This document shows positions 1-10,317 of a DNA stretch of 64,000 nt, piece after piece. Made by a program: the position numbers and the translations under genes. This DNA is from Gorsachius magnificus (lineage: Eukaryota > Chordata > Aves > Pelecaniformes > Ardeidae), in contig CM067084.1 of NCBI GenBank assembly GCA_034008185.1, forward strand, positions 65,734,599-65,798,598, given 5' to 3'. How positions within the stretch are numbered: position 1 is the first letter of the stretch; the number at the start of each line of letters is the position of its first letter. Under the pieces are notes generated by a model. It did not search any database. It saw nothing but the letters and a program-made list of their open reading frames with translations, and was not told where the DNA came from.

Positions 1-1466
1 AACTAGCTGGTTTCAAGTAGTCTGGATTTTTGTGAAAAACACAGCAGTGCTTTGGGCAAACACATGCAACTTATTAACATCAGGGAGAATTGGGAAAGAG
101 TTGTTACTCAACTTTTGCAAATATGACTTGTTAGGCTTGTTAATACCAGCCATTATGGAAGGAACTTTTTTCTTTCTTTTTCCATCTTTTTCTTGTTTGC
201 CCTGAGCGTGATTTTTCTTTTCCTGTGTGAAAATGTTGACTTGCATAATGCAAATTGAAGACTACTGAGAATTACAAACAGAGTTACAGAAACGGTCTGA
301 CAGTGATGGCTAAGAAATGTAGAAGCATGAAGAGGTTTAAGAAGAGTTGGAATCTTTGGTTTAGTTGAGACAGAGGGGAACAGGATAGAGATGCAAATAT
401 TTTTATTGTAACAATAAAATAAGTTAGCTACTGCTGCCCATGATTCCTCATAGTAAAAATGGATGTTTTACAATGTGTCTAATTGAATATAATGGAAACA
501 CTTCTGCAACGCAAAACTAGCTTTGTCACTTTCACAGAATCATAGAATGCTTTGGGCTAGAAGGGACCTTTAAAGGTCATCTAGCCCAACCCCACTGCAG
601 TGAGCAGGGACATCTTCAGCCAGATCAGGTAACTTTGATACAAAATACTTCCTCGGGAACATTGGAAAGGGGTTGTGTAGTTACATGGATGGGTAGAAAG
701 GCATCCAGTTGTAGCAGACAAAATACATTTATTTTTTCTTATGTGCTTAATCTGTGTCTAGTCTGCTTGGCAGATACATACCATGAGACATCTTGGATCT
801 ATAGCACCCTGAAATGTGTACCTGGCCAGTCTGCCTTCTGCTCTCATTCCTGTTGCTCTTACACTGCTAAATACTGTCTGCTTAGAAAGCAACAGTGTTT
901 AGGAAGAAGTTAGCTTTACCTGCGGGTTACCTAGTACTTTTATACCATCAGGGGGCTTTTTTGGTAGTTTTCTCCAAAGGGCCTGTCAGACTTGGGATGC
1001 TGACCAAGCAAATTACAGTTCTTAAGAGAGGTGAGCTGTGTCTGTCTGGCTCCAAACCTGCAAATACCTTAGTCGTATGATTGAAATTAATGGAGGATCG
1101 CCTCGTCTATGAGCACCTCCACACTCACTCTGTTAGATTTGTAAGGCTAGTCATGTAGGTCCCATCCTTCTGGATACATTAACTAAACATACTTAACTCA
1201 GTAAGCTGCTTATTTCTGTAGTGCTGAGTAAACTCTGTTCTGTGATGATTCCTGGATGCCTAGTAAGAGCTTTTTGGTATTCCTTTTTTCCTTTTTTCTT
1301 TTAATATGTATGTTTTGATTAAATTTTAAAAGTCTGATTTTCTTCTGGCTGTGGTAAGTGGTCTTAAACTTAATATTCATCAAACAATCTTGAGTTTCTA
1401 TAATACTACTGGTGATATTGAGAGCTGTTTTGATTGTGCTCTAATTTGCCTGTTTTTAATTGTCAG
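1..1466 (+). other. QDPR: QDPR intron, 3' part
   Basis: This is the end of the intron before the catalytic exon; the exon before it is outside the window. No other exon of the gene is visible here. It holds a CR1 LINE fragment at 533-627. The small reading frames in it (up to 92 codons) show no recognisable protein. Confidence 0.85.
533..627 (-). mobile_element. CR1 LINE 3'-end fragment
   Basis: The segment starts CACAGAATCATAGAATG and goes on through AAGGGACCTTTAAAGG to CCCAACCCC and GAGCAGGGACATC. This is the reverse complement of the avian CR1 3' end, whose sense strand finishes with ATTCTATG-type octamers. It is a severely 5'-truncated non-LTR retrotransposon copy inside a QDPR intron. 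It has no coding capacity. Confidence 0.88.
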
Positions 1467-1575
1467 GGATGATTGGCTATGGCATGGCCAAAGGAGCAGT
1501 GCATCAGCTTTGTCAGAGTTTAGGTGGTGCCAATAGTGGCTTGCCGTCTGGTTCTGCTGCTGTTGCCATTTTACC
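1467..1575 (+). CDS. QDPR: QDPR penultimate-but-one coding exon (catalytic exon)
   Basis: This 109-bp exon follows a TTGTCAG acceptor and ends before a strong GTAAGT donor at 1576. Its first two bases complete a glycine codon begun in the previous exon. It then reads [18 protein letters not shown], carrying the YxxxK catalytic pair, and continues to an ILP stretch. The last codon is split (CC plus G from the next exon). It corresponds to human residues 146-182. Confidence 0.96.
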
Positions 1576-4500
1576 GTAAGTGATTGCATAGTAGCCTCTA
1601 CCTGTGGTGTTTTATTTAATTACTGCTGTAGCCTAGAGTCACATGGATATGCTTGTGATGTCCTGCGCACAGTACACAAACAGCTTCTCAGGCCTACTTA
1701 CTGTTTCACAGGGAAAGGAGGCATGTTGAATGTATGAACAAAATGATATGCGAGTCACCCGAAAAATGATTAAATTCTTTTCCTTTCCTTTGCAAAACAG
1801 TAGTGGATGTTAGGATTAAAATTTATTCACTTTTAACCAGTTTAGCCATAGCAATGCATTCATGTATGACTATTTTTTTTTCCCCAGTACAGACAGAACT
1901 TTGAAAATTAGATGAGTTGTTCAGCACAGTTTTAGACTTAGCTGTGTGATAATAGTAAAGGAAAGGATTACTTCACAAGTTTTGAATTGGTTAAAGATGC
2001 TGCTTCATAGTATGCTGCATATCTATGCTTGATCAGTAAACCCGGGTCACTTTGAGGTCTGCAAAAAGAAAAAGTTTAGCTTGTATTTGCCTGTCACAGC
2101 GTTCTTTTTGATAAGGAAAGCTAGTAAAAAGTGGATGGCCTAGTTGGTCTTCGCTATGTCTAAATTCATCAGTTCTGCTGCAAAACTTAAAAGTAGTTTT
2201 CTTGCTAGGTCCATATCTAGTTCAGGACCCAAAACTTAAGAGTCTTCTATAGGGATCTGGAGCGCTACTTGAATTCTCCCTGCTTTGTTTTCCTCATATA
2301 TATATACATACTCTTACGTGCCCTTCTTCAGGTCAGAGATCAATGGCATTAAAAGTGTTTGGATAATTGACAGCACCTTCTACAGAGCCTGGGCAGACAC
2401 CAGGGTCACTGGACTTCTAGGCATTCTGCACTTGCATAGTTCTCATGGAAAACTCTGTTCTTGAGTGAATTTTTGAGAGTGTAATTATACCTTGGATTGT
2501 CAGCAGCACATCAGTAGGGGAGTTGTGAAAAGTTCGCCCCTTAATATGATTGTACATAGCATAAATATGTATCATCAAAGGCAAAATTTCCTGTGCTTGT
2601 GCGCTTAATCGCTGCATTTGCAGCTGGCATGAGGCTCTTTGCAAGCACGGGTGTAGTGCGTCTGTGCTGTGCAGTACGTGTGAACAAGGGTGTTGCTGCT
2701 GTTCCCTGTCTGCATGAGAGAGGCTGGAAGGGAGCTGTGGCTACGTGGTTGACCTAATGGGCTGGATGTCTTCAGTGAGGCAGGAAGGTGAGGGGTTACA
2801 GGTTGGAGCCTTTTATATAAATGGAAACTGACGGCTATATGCTGTTAACATGTGTAGGGGATGCAAGGGAAATCCATACCACGTAGTGTAAAAGTCAAGC
2901 ATATGTTACAGCGGTGAACAGAAGCAGGTGGCGCTCATCAGGAACATGATGTAGAAATAAAATGCTTATCTTTTTTTAATCACAGGGTTACCTTAGATAC
3001 ACCAGCAAACAGGAAATCAATGCCAGACGCAGATTTCAGCTCCTGGACGCCCTTAGAATTCATTGCTGAGTGAGTATCCATGTGATGACTAAGTAGTTCC
3101 TCACTGTCCCTCTTGCTGCTGCATCTTACTGCATGTTCTTTCTAAATAGCTGTCTTGGATTTGGGTGTTTTTTTCCTTCTGCCATCCCCGCATTGTGTGT
3201 TTCTAAATCACATTAGGTTTATTGCCCAGGCTTCTTAACTGGAGAAAATTAGCCCAACTCCATCAACTTCAGCATCTCTGCACCAGTTATTCCAACAAGG
3301 GAGATAGCCTTAAGCAATTGGAAGCCAGAGAATCTCATAAAGCCTGGAGACAAATTAAATTGCAGACAGCAGATGCAGGAGACAGTAGCCTGGCTTAAAG
3401 GTAAACTGCAGATAAGCATGTAAACTTTGGTGGCTTTTTTTTTTTCCCTTTTAAACACTCTTTACTGCCCAGTCTGTGGTGTGTTAGTTCAATTCTCACA
3501 GCTGGCAAAATTTCTGCTCTTGTTTAGAAAAATTCAGTCAAGATTTTTTTTTTTTTGTTGTTTTCCGTCACCCACAAAGGCTTGTCCTGAGCGATGTTGC
3601 AAAATGCTGAAACTTCATGTGTAGCTTATGTAACAGCAGGCTGAGGTTCTAAGGCTTTACTGTTTCTCATTCCTCCCAGTTAGAGAAGGTGCAGCCCAGG
3701 TGCTGTCTGTGACGATGTGGTGGGGAGTAGCAAAGGCTCTGCTGAGGGTGAGCTGTCAAAAGGAAGAAAATAAGGACACAGCTGTCCTGCCTCTTTGAGG
3801 AAAACCACAGATGAGTTTACATTTTTAAAGTATTTTAGAACTGACACTGAAATTGCATTTATCTATTGCTAATTGTTCAGGGAGATGTTTAGTTCTGACA
3901 TTAGATTTCCTTCTTGTGATTTTTGTTTTTTAAGTTGGACGTCAGAGTGGGAAATGTTTTTTGTTGCAAGAAGCCTTTGCAGCTGTTTGATGTGGCTCTT
4001 TAAAAGGGCCCCATTAATTTAATTTAATTGGCCTAAAAATGTTCAAAAAAAGACTTTTAATTTATTGTGCTCTAGCCACTGCTTGACCAGATGTTGTGGT
4101 TTTACAAATTCATTTTTTAAATTTTAACTTTTAAAGTATTTTTTCCTTATGGGAGCATTAGGTTGACTGGTTTGGTTTGTTTCTTGGGTTCTAATTTACT
4201 GAACTTTAAATCCCACTTTGAAAACTGAAAATCTCACTGGCTGTAGGAAAAACCAACACTTAACAACACTGGGTGGTTAACATCTGCATCTTGGGAAGGA
4301 TGTGGGAAATCTTTTCTTTTATAGCACTTTAATTTTGTGCCCTGGAGGCCGTTGTGTCAGACAGCAGGACATTCCAACACGGCAGTGGCTGTGTTGGCAA
4401 TAATGGAAGGGTTGATGGACCTGAAAAATACACTGTGCTTTCTGTATTATATTTTGAGTAAAGAGTTTGTATTGCACTCTGATAAGGAATGTTCGGCTGT

Positions 4501-5160
4501 GCTGCCTAGAATAAGTGCATCTCACTCGGCACTATTTTGGAAGTCTTAAGGTTTTCTGTGCTTCTGCTGAGACCACTTCCATGGTTAAATAAGAGTTATC
4601 ATGGCCCGTTGGCAGAGTAATGGGTTTAGCAACTTGTTATTTTAGCCATAAGTCCATGTTTCTGATATATACTATAAAGGCAACTTAAGTAGCCTCTCCT
4701 TCCCCTTTTCAAAACTATGTTTTCTAAACTTCGAAAAAACTTGCCACTTTGGCTTGCCAGTTTTAAGCTCCTAGCCTCTTCCTTTGAGGTGTTCTGACAA
4801 TCCTGTGTGCATACTGTAAAGCCCTATGGATTTCTCTGGGCCTCTGTCCAGCTCTGAGGGTGTGAATCCAGTGATCGCATTGCCACTTTGCAACATACAT
4901 AGAAATTACAAGAGAGGGCTATAGGAAAAGGAAAAAAAAAAAGTAATAGACTTTATTTTAAATAGACTTTATTATATATAAGCCTGTCAATATATCTGGT
5001 AGTAGTATTTGTTTCCTCCTCCTCACCCTGTTTTATCCATTTATTTTAAAACAGAACCTTTTTTGACTGGATAACAGGAAAGAATCGACCAAACTCGGGG
5101 AGTCTAATCCAGGTGATAACTACAGGAGGGAAGACTGAACTAGTTGTGGCACATCTGTGA
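1467..5160 (+). CDS. QDPR: Quinoid dihydropteridine reductase, 3' part (three last coding exons, spliced)
   Basis: Three exons join in frame to encode the C-terminal 99 residues of QDPR, matching the length of the mammalian C-terminus exactly (human residues 146-244). The enzyme is a cytosolic short-chain dehydrogenase/reductase that uses NADH to reduce quinonoid dihydrobiopterin to tetrahydrobiopterin, the cofactor of phenylalanine, tyrosine and tryptophan hydroxylases. Seen in the sequence: the SDR catalytic YxxxK motif (YGMAK, human Tyr150/Lys154), the conserved stretch FSSWTPLEF, the segment DWITGKNRP, and SGSLIQV near the end. Known of the family: the protein is a dimer and the Tyr/Lys pair drives hydride transfer. 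The upstream exons, with the NADH-binding Rossmann half, lie before the window. The bird C-terminus ends VVAHL instead of the mammalian TPAYF. All borders are GT-AG and phases agree. I am very confident of the identity. Confidence 0.97.
1576..2985 (+). other. QDPR: QDPR intron between catalytic and penultimate exons
   Basis: A 1,410-bp intron with a GTAAGT donor and a T-rich CACAG acceptor. It contains a short TA repeat near 2296-2306 and a CTCF-like core at 2921-2934, only about 50 bp before the next exon. No interspersed repeat is obvious. Confidence 0.9.
2921..2934 (+). promoter_or_regulatory. Weaker CTCF-like core in QDPR intron
   Basis: GAAGCAGGTGGCGC has the complete AGGTGGCGC half of the CTCF consensus, but two of the five leading bases differ. 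It is close to the penultimate QDPR exon. Binding is possible but unproven. Confidence 0.25.
2986..3069 (+). CDS. QDPR: QDPR penultimate coding exon
   Basis: This 84-bp exon lies between a T-rich tract with CACAG acceptor and a GTGAGT donor at 3070. It completes the split proline codon and reads [20 protein letters not shown] and on to PLEFIAE, ending two bases into a glutamate codon. It matches human residues 183-210 with no length change. This part of the fold lies near the pterin site and the C-terminal lobe. Confidence 0.96.
   Translation, partial: GYLRYTSKQEINARRRFQLLDALRIHC
3070..5054 (+). other. QDPR: QDPR last intron
   Basis: A 1,985-bp intron with a GTGAGT donor and an AACAG acceptor. 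It holds T-runs at about 3437-3447 and 3545-3556 and a pair of direct repeats of AATAGACTTTATT at 4945 and 4961, 16 bp apart. I saw no other exon or transposon. Confidence 0.9.
5055..5160 (+). CDS. QDPR: QDPR last coding exon with stop codon
   Basis: The acceptor is AAAACAG at 5048-5054. One base completes the split glutamate codon, then 34 codons follow and a TGA stop at 5158-5160. The reading includes [12 protein letters not shown] and [15 protein letters not shown]. It equals human residues 211-244 in length. The final residues (VVAHL) differ from mammals, which is expected at this less conserved tip. Confidence 0.96.
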
Positions 5161-5915
5161 TGTCAGTCACTTAAGACGGTGGAACTTCAGCAAAAGAGAA
5201 GCTATGGAAAATCTGTCTGCCAGTATAATTTGGATGGCCTTCTGTGCCCTGTGATCATAGTTACGGCATTAATGGAACCAGATTTCGAGTAATATTTTTG
5301 TGCTGTCAGTTGTGAGCTATCAGCATTTATTTACCAACAAGTATCAAGTATTTGTCTCTAAATGAAAGTTGTAGGCTTTAAAGTCCAGAGATGTCCCCAT
5401 TCTGAGCATTGTATGTTGACTTAACCTGTTCTCTCTGACACGGGAGTTGTGCTTAATTATGTCATGTAATCACGTATATAATGGCTGGATTGTTTTCTCA
5501 GTCTGTTTCTGGCAACTTATTGCGAATCTTTCGGTAGTCTGTCTGTTGTCTTCTGTGAACGCAACCTCACCCTGCATATTACGTTAGCTGTAATTATAGG
5601 AAATGTTACAGTCATATATAATGTCCTGGTCTTGTAACATTTTTCTTGTCAATGTTCCACTTGCGTTAATGGACCTGTATAGAGATTACTCACTTGAAGA
5701 AGAGGAGTTCCTAATTTGCCTTACAGTTTACAAGCTGCTATCAGGCCTATGGTTGTAGGGTAAAAGAGTCATTCTGCCAAATGATTAGTATGTCTTTGGG
5801 TTAGTTGTGAGGGTTCTTGGCTTTTTGAAAAAGCGAAGTGCTAGAAAAAGCCTACACATACTTCTATTTGAATATGGAACTTTTTCTGCTAAATAAATGT
5901 GCTGTTTTATGTACT
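5161..5915 (+). other. QDPR: QDPR 3' UTR
   Basis: The roughly 750 bases after the stop codon are AT-rich and have no continuing open frame. The length is similar to the mammalian QDPR 3' UTR. The 3' end is inferred from the AATAAA signal at 5892 and the GT-rich stretch after it; the exact cleavage base is not visible. Confidence 0.7.
5892..5897 (+). terminator. QDPR: Canonical polyadenylation signal AATAAA for QDPR
   Basis: A consensus AATAAA sits about 730 bases after the stop codon and is followed by T/GT-rich sequence (GTGCTGTTTTATG, then GGGCTGTCTCC), the usual downstream element. It is the best placed signal I found after the last exon. Cleavage is expected about 10-25 bases later. Confidence 0.65.
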
Positions 5916-7379
5916 GGGCTGTCTCCACTGTAATCCAAATATTTGGATGGCATTTTAATCACTTTAACCGGACTTGCAGTTCAGTTAGGGCAAGGAGTTC
6001 ATTCTTATTTCCTTCTGGTCATGCTGTGTAAAATACATTTCTGTGGTAGAGGTGCAGAAGAGCTATGAGCCCTGCCTAGAGGCAGGCCTCCAGCTGGAGC
6101 AAATGTTTTCTTTAATCCAGCTGTGTTAAGTGGAAACACAGTTTGGTTGCAAAGTGACAGTATTGCCTGTCTGGGCACAGGCTTACATGGAATTGGTACT
6201 GTCAGGTTTTTTTGGAACATCTTGAAAACAACTGAACATGCAAAGCTGTGTGTGCATTCTCTCTATGCGCGTTTTGTGGGTTTTGTTTTTTTTAACTTAA
6301 CATCAGGGTTGTGTTGGGGAAGGATTTACTACTGTGAGTCAGGAAACCTTTCCTCCCTTCCCACCAGGAAAAGCTCACAGATGCCCAGTGTTGCTTTTAA
6401 CATGGTGATATGGCTGCACGATCGCCTCTTTTGGTATGACTGTCCCCGTACTCGTTTTGTTCTGCTGGGTGTAGAGGGGAATTTTTGTCCTGTCCAACCA
6501 TTCAAGAACTGACAATTCATGAAGCTGCTTTTGATTTAAGTGGAAGACTGGCAGCTATGCTCTTTGGCCAGCAATTTCTAGAGGTGAAGAATATAGACAA
6601 AAACTGCAAGGCAATGATAAGGAATGAAACACTAAGGTGTGACTCAATTATTCTGGATAAGGGAAGAGCTATTATACCATGCATTGGCATGAGTTGAAGG
6701 CCTCCCTCTGCCAAGTTGTAGCTGGATTTCTGAGTTGCTTTCAGGTTGCTGTGTTTTGTCTTTTTGCAAACATTTATTGAACTGTGTCTGGGGAGCTCCT
6801 GGAAGAGCAGATCGAACTCCTGAATGGTGAAGGGAGCACAGCTGGGATTCCAGATGTGCATTTCTGCAGCTGTGTGAGAGCACAGGGCCAAGGACCGAGC
6901 AGGCTGTAAGGCTCATGGATATTTTTACAGAACTTGCTGTGGCAGAAGCTGTTAATGCAGCAAATGGGACTAAGATGAACAGAGAATCTTGTATTTGCTA
7001 AGGGCTACAGGGGCTTTTCAGGCATCTTTTATAGATGATGCGGATATACCTTGACCTTAATGTTGTTATTAACCTGGTGAAAAAGGCAAATGGCTGGTCA
7101 CTGGTCATGTGGAATTCAGTGGAAGGTTGTGACTAACCAATACTGAGTGTATACAGAAAGAAAGAGGGAAACCAGGTTTAAATTTTGGTAGAGAACAAAA
7201 GGTCAGAAAAAGGCAATGCAGTGCAACCCATCCATTTGGGAAGCCAGACTGATTCCTCCTTCTTCACTTGAAAGACCTGATGGTCCTGGTAGGAAAACCT
7301 GAGGCAAGTCTGTGGTTCTGACCTAGATACCTCAGATACACTCTGCCAGCATCAACTAGAAAGAGGGCCTCAAAAACCA

Positions 7380-7930
7380 GGGAGGTGTCGACGCTATGCG
7401 GAGGAGAGGGTCACCAAGCTTGTGGAGTCTCAGCCTGGGTGATTGTCTCACTCCGTGGCACACTGCATGAACGCCCTGCACAGGTCTAGCAGCAGAACGG
7501 CTGTGCTGGGGCAGTGTTGAACGTGAAGCGGTGCCACCAGCCGCTCCGGGCTGCTGTGGGGCTGCAGCTCTAGCTCCAGTGCCACTTCAGCGCCTCACGG
7601 GTCTGCTGTGCATATCCCGACTGCTGCTCTTGCCCAGGTAATTAATGAAAGGCTGTGGTGGTTGTAAGGCAAAGTAGCTGTATAACCGGATGAGATGGAG
7701 GAAATCCACGTTGAATGGAGCGTGAATGCAGTAACAGGAATGTTGTCCGCAACTGAGCTTTCCTTCTTCCACTCTTGCTTGAAGGGGGAAGAACGGTAGA
7801 AAACACGAGCAATTTCTCTGTCCCATAAAAAGCATCTGCCCCCGCATCCTCATTCAATTTGTACTGGTGCCTGCTGGGTAAGAAGCGGTAATACAGCTGT
7901 TGGAAAAAATAATACATTGACTGTAGCAAG
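7380..7930. other. CpG-retaining block of unknown nature
   Basis: About 20 CpG dinucleotides fall within some 510 bases, while the flanking kilobases have very few. On the - strand two frames stay open across most of 7587-7929 (88 and 95 codons), overlapping each other. I do not recognise either product. It could be a retrocopy of a GC-rich mRNA with frameshifts, an exon of a non-coding RNA, or a small regulatory CpG cluster 1.5 kb beyond the QDPR polyadenylation site. There is no clear poly(A) tail or target-site duplication. Confidence 0.35.
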
Positions 7931-8404
7931 GTAAGAGGGGTGAAACATGCTGACTCTGCAATGGTGAATGGTGTTATAATTGTGAATGGAGGACTGCTGA
8001 CTGGATTATTTCATCAGTTGCAGGTATGAGCAGAAAGAGATGAAAACGGCATTGCTGAAGCTTGAGAGTGAGACGGAAGGTGTTGGCGAGCCTATGTCAA
8101 GCTTGCTGCTAGAGGTGAGGGATTTAACCTGGGGAGTTTGATGGAAAAGAGGCTTTATGTGACCAGCTTCATCCTGTGTCTCTACAAACTTTATTCCAGT
8201 CAAGTAATCGCTTAGGGAAAAAAGCCACCCTGATGCTGCAAACATCTGGGTTGCCTGGCTCCTTCAGCAGGCTGAGCTCTTGGTGCTGCAGTGAGGAGAG
8301 CTGTAGTCTGTGGGAAGTGCAGGGAGTTAATCTGTACTAAACGCCCACCCACACCCCTGCACCCGCACCCCTGGGGACTGGAGGTCCCTTGTGAAGGTTT
8401 GCAC

Positions 8405-8490
8405 AGAACCAGAGTGGTTTGGGTTGGAGGGGACCTCTGAAGAACACCTGGTCCAACCCCCCGGCTGTGGGCAGGGACACCTTAGCACTT
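8405..8490 (-). mobile_element. CR1 LINE 3'-end fragment
   Basis: The stretch reads GAACCAGAGTGGTTTGGGTT, then GGAGGGGACCTC, TGGTCCAACCCCC and GGGCAGGGACACC. It matches the reverse complement of the avian CR1 3' terminal region. It is short, 5'-truncated and non-coding. Confidence 0.85.
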
Positions 8491-9289
8491 CTTGCAGAAA
8501 TGCAGTCCCTGATGAATTGCCGCTCCAGTTTTGAGAACCCCTGAATGGTTCAGCACATTTCACTGTTTATATGGCACCATCAATAACAATGTAATACTGC
8601 AGAAGTAGGAAGCTTATCCTCCTTTAAGGAATGCACTGTTTATTCATTTCTTATACATATTAAGCAGCTGAATTTACCATTTTTTTATTTAGGACAACTG
8701 GTGTCATATTAAGAATTCAGGTGCATAGATCCAATTTAGTAAGGCACTTCTCTATACACCTGTTTGAAGATGCGTGCTACTGTTTACTAAGGAAAGAGAT
8801 CGGTGAGGTCTGGGGAGAAATAAAACACAAATCGTGCCACGCCGATCCGTCCTGCTCTTACACTCTAACCCGTTTGTGCTTAGCATGCTGGTTTTTGCAG
8901 GAGCAGCGGTCTACCCCTTGTTCTTAGATAAAGGGATGTTTTCAGACCTGAGCCAATTTGTCTTTGAAAAGATGATGCATTTACACGCATAGGTGTACAC
9001 CTGTACATCCATACATGCACAGGTGCAGTTCCCCCAAATGGGCAGCTGTTACACGTAGCATCAGATGCAGATGTGCAGAGACAAAATATGTCTTGCCACA
9101 GTGCCATGGCAGCAGGGACAGGTCCATTTTGTATGAGTATTTTTTTTCTCCTACAGATTTAGGAAAAGTAGATTTTAATAAAGCACAAGCAAGTATAAGA
9201 GAGACTTGTACAGAAGAATATCAGTAGTAGCATTACAAATCCAAAGACCTCTGAATACTGGGGAAGAAGCTGATTTTGACATTTCAGGC

Positions 9290-10317
9290 TGTGGTGGGTT
9301 GACCCTGGCTGGACACCAGGTGCCCACTGAGCCTCCTCAGCTGGACAGGGGAGAGAAAATATAAAAAAAGGCTTGCGGGTGGAGATCAGGGCAGGGAGAG
9401 ATCACTCACCAATTGCCATCACAGGCAAAACAGACTCGATGTGGGGAAATTAGCTTAACTGATTGCCAATCAAATCAGGGTAGGGTAATGAGAAATAAAC
9501 CCAAATCTTAAAACATCTTCCCCCCACCCCTCCCTTCTTCCTGGGCTCAACTTCACTCCCCATTTCTCTGCCTCTTCCCCGCCCAGCAGCGCAGGGGGAC
9601 AGGGAATGGGGGTTGGGGTCAGTTCATCACACCCTGTCTCTGCTGCTCCTTCCTCCTCAGGGGAGGACTCCTCACACTCTTCCCCTGCTCCAGCATGGGG
9701 TCCCTCCCATGGCAGACAGTCCTCCATGAACTGCTCCAGTATGGGTACTTCCCATGAACTGAGCTCTTCGAAGGGCCCTTCCACGGGGTGCAGTCCCCCA
9801 GGAGCAGACTGCTCCAGCGTGCCCCCAACCTGCTCTGGTGTGGGGTCCTCTTTCCATGGGGCCACAGATCCTGCCGGAACCCCTGGGCTTCTCACAGGGT
9901 CACAGCCTTCCTTCCTTTGGGCATCCACCCGCTCTGGTGTGGGGTCCTCCTGGGCTGCAGGTGGGGATCTGCTCCCCCGGGGCCCCCGGGCTGCACCCGG
10001 GGCTGAGGGGAATCTCTGCTCCGGTACCTGGAGCACCTCCTACCCCTCCTGCTGCACTGGCCTGGGGTCTGCAGGGCTGCTTCTCACATCCTCTTCTCTC
10101 TCTTCAGCTGCAGTTCCCCAGCAGGTTTTTTTCCCCCCTCTTAAATATGTTATTGCAGAGGTGCTACCACCATCGCTGATGGGCTCGGCCTTGGCCAGCA
10201 GTGGGTCCATCTTGGAGCTGGCTGGCACTGGCTCTATCAGACACAGGGGCAACTTCTCACAGAAGCCAAATCTGTAACCCCGCCACTACCAAAACCTGGC
10301 CATGCAAACCCAAGACA
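9290..10317 (-). mobile_element. GC-rich avian endogenous retrovirus LTR (solo), about 1 kb
   Basis: The element starts TGTGGTGGGTTGACCC and ends CAAACCCAAGACA, the TG...CA ends of an LTR. It is flanked by CAGGC (9285-9289) and CAGGT (10318-10322), a 5-bp target-site duplication with one mismatch. The interior contains repeated C-rich units such as CTGCTCCAG, GGGGTCCTC and GGCATCCACC. I recognise it as a widespread bird LTR type but cannot name the subfamily. No gag, pol or env lies next to it, so it is a solo LTR. The - orientation is inferred from comparison with the usual order of promoter and poly(A) parts and is not certain. The long open frames over it (188 codons on -, 223 on +) come from the GC-rich repeats. 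Confidence 0.85.

Larger units (their letters stand above)
5916..9289. other. Intergenic sequence downstream of QDPR
   Basis: No gene is supported. The stretch holds a CpG-retaining block at 7380-7890 with overlapping open frames and a CR1 fragment at 8405-8490 (both listed separately). Reading frames of up to 129 codons elsewhere in it have no recognisable protein features. Confidence 0.6.

Noticed and set aside
945..957. CCATCAGGGGGCT as a CTCF site
   Set aside because: Two mismatches to the core consensus; weaker than the site at 11126.
1351..1589. Small frames on both strands across the QDPR catalytic exon
   Set aside because: They are out-of-frame shadows of the real exon, whose frame, splice sites and protein match are clear.
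9470..10036. A 188-codon - strand open frame as a gene
   Set aside because: Same LTR; its repeated DPTPE units mirror the tandem C-rich DNA, not a protein family.
9606..10277. A 223-codon + strand open frame as a gene
   Set aside because: It lies wholly in a GC-rich LTR, is Ser/Gly/Pro-rich and repetitive, and has no splice or family evidence.
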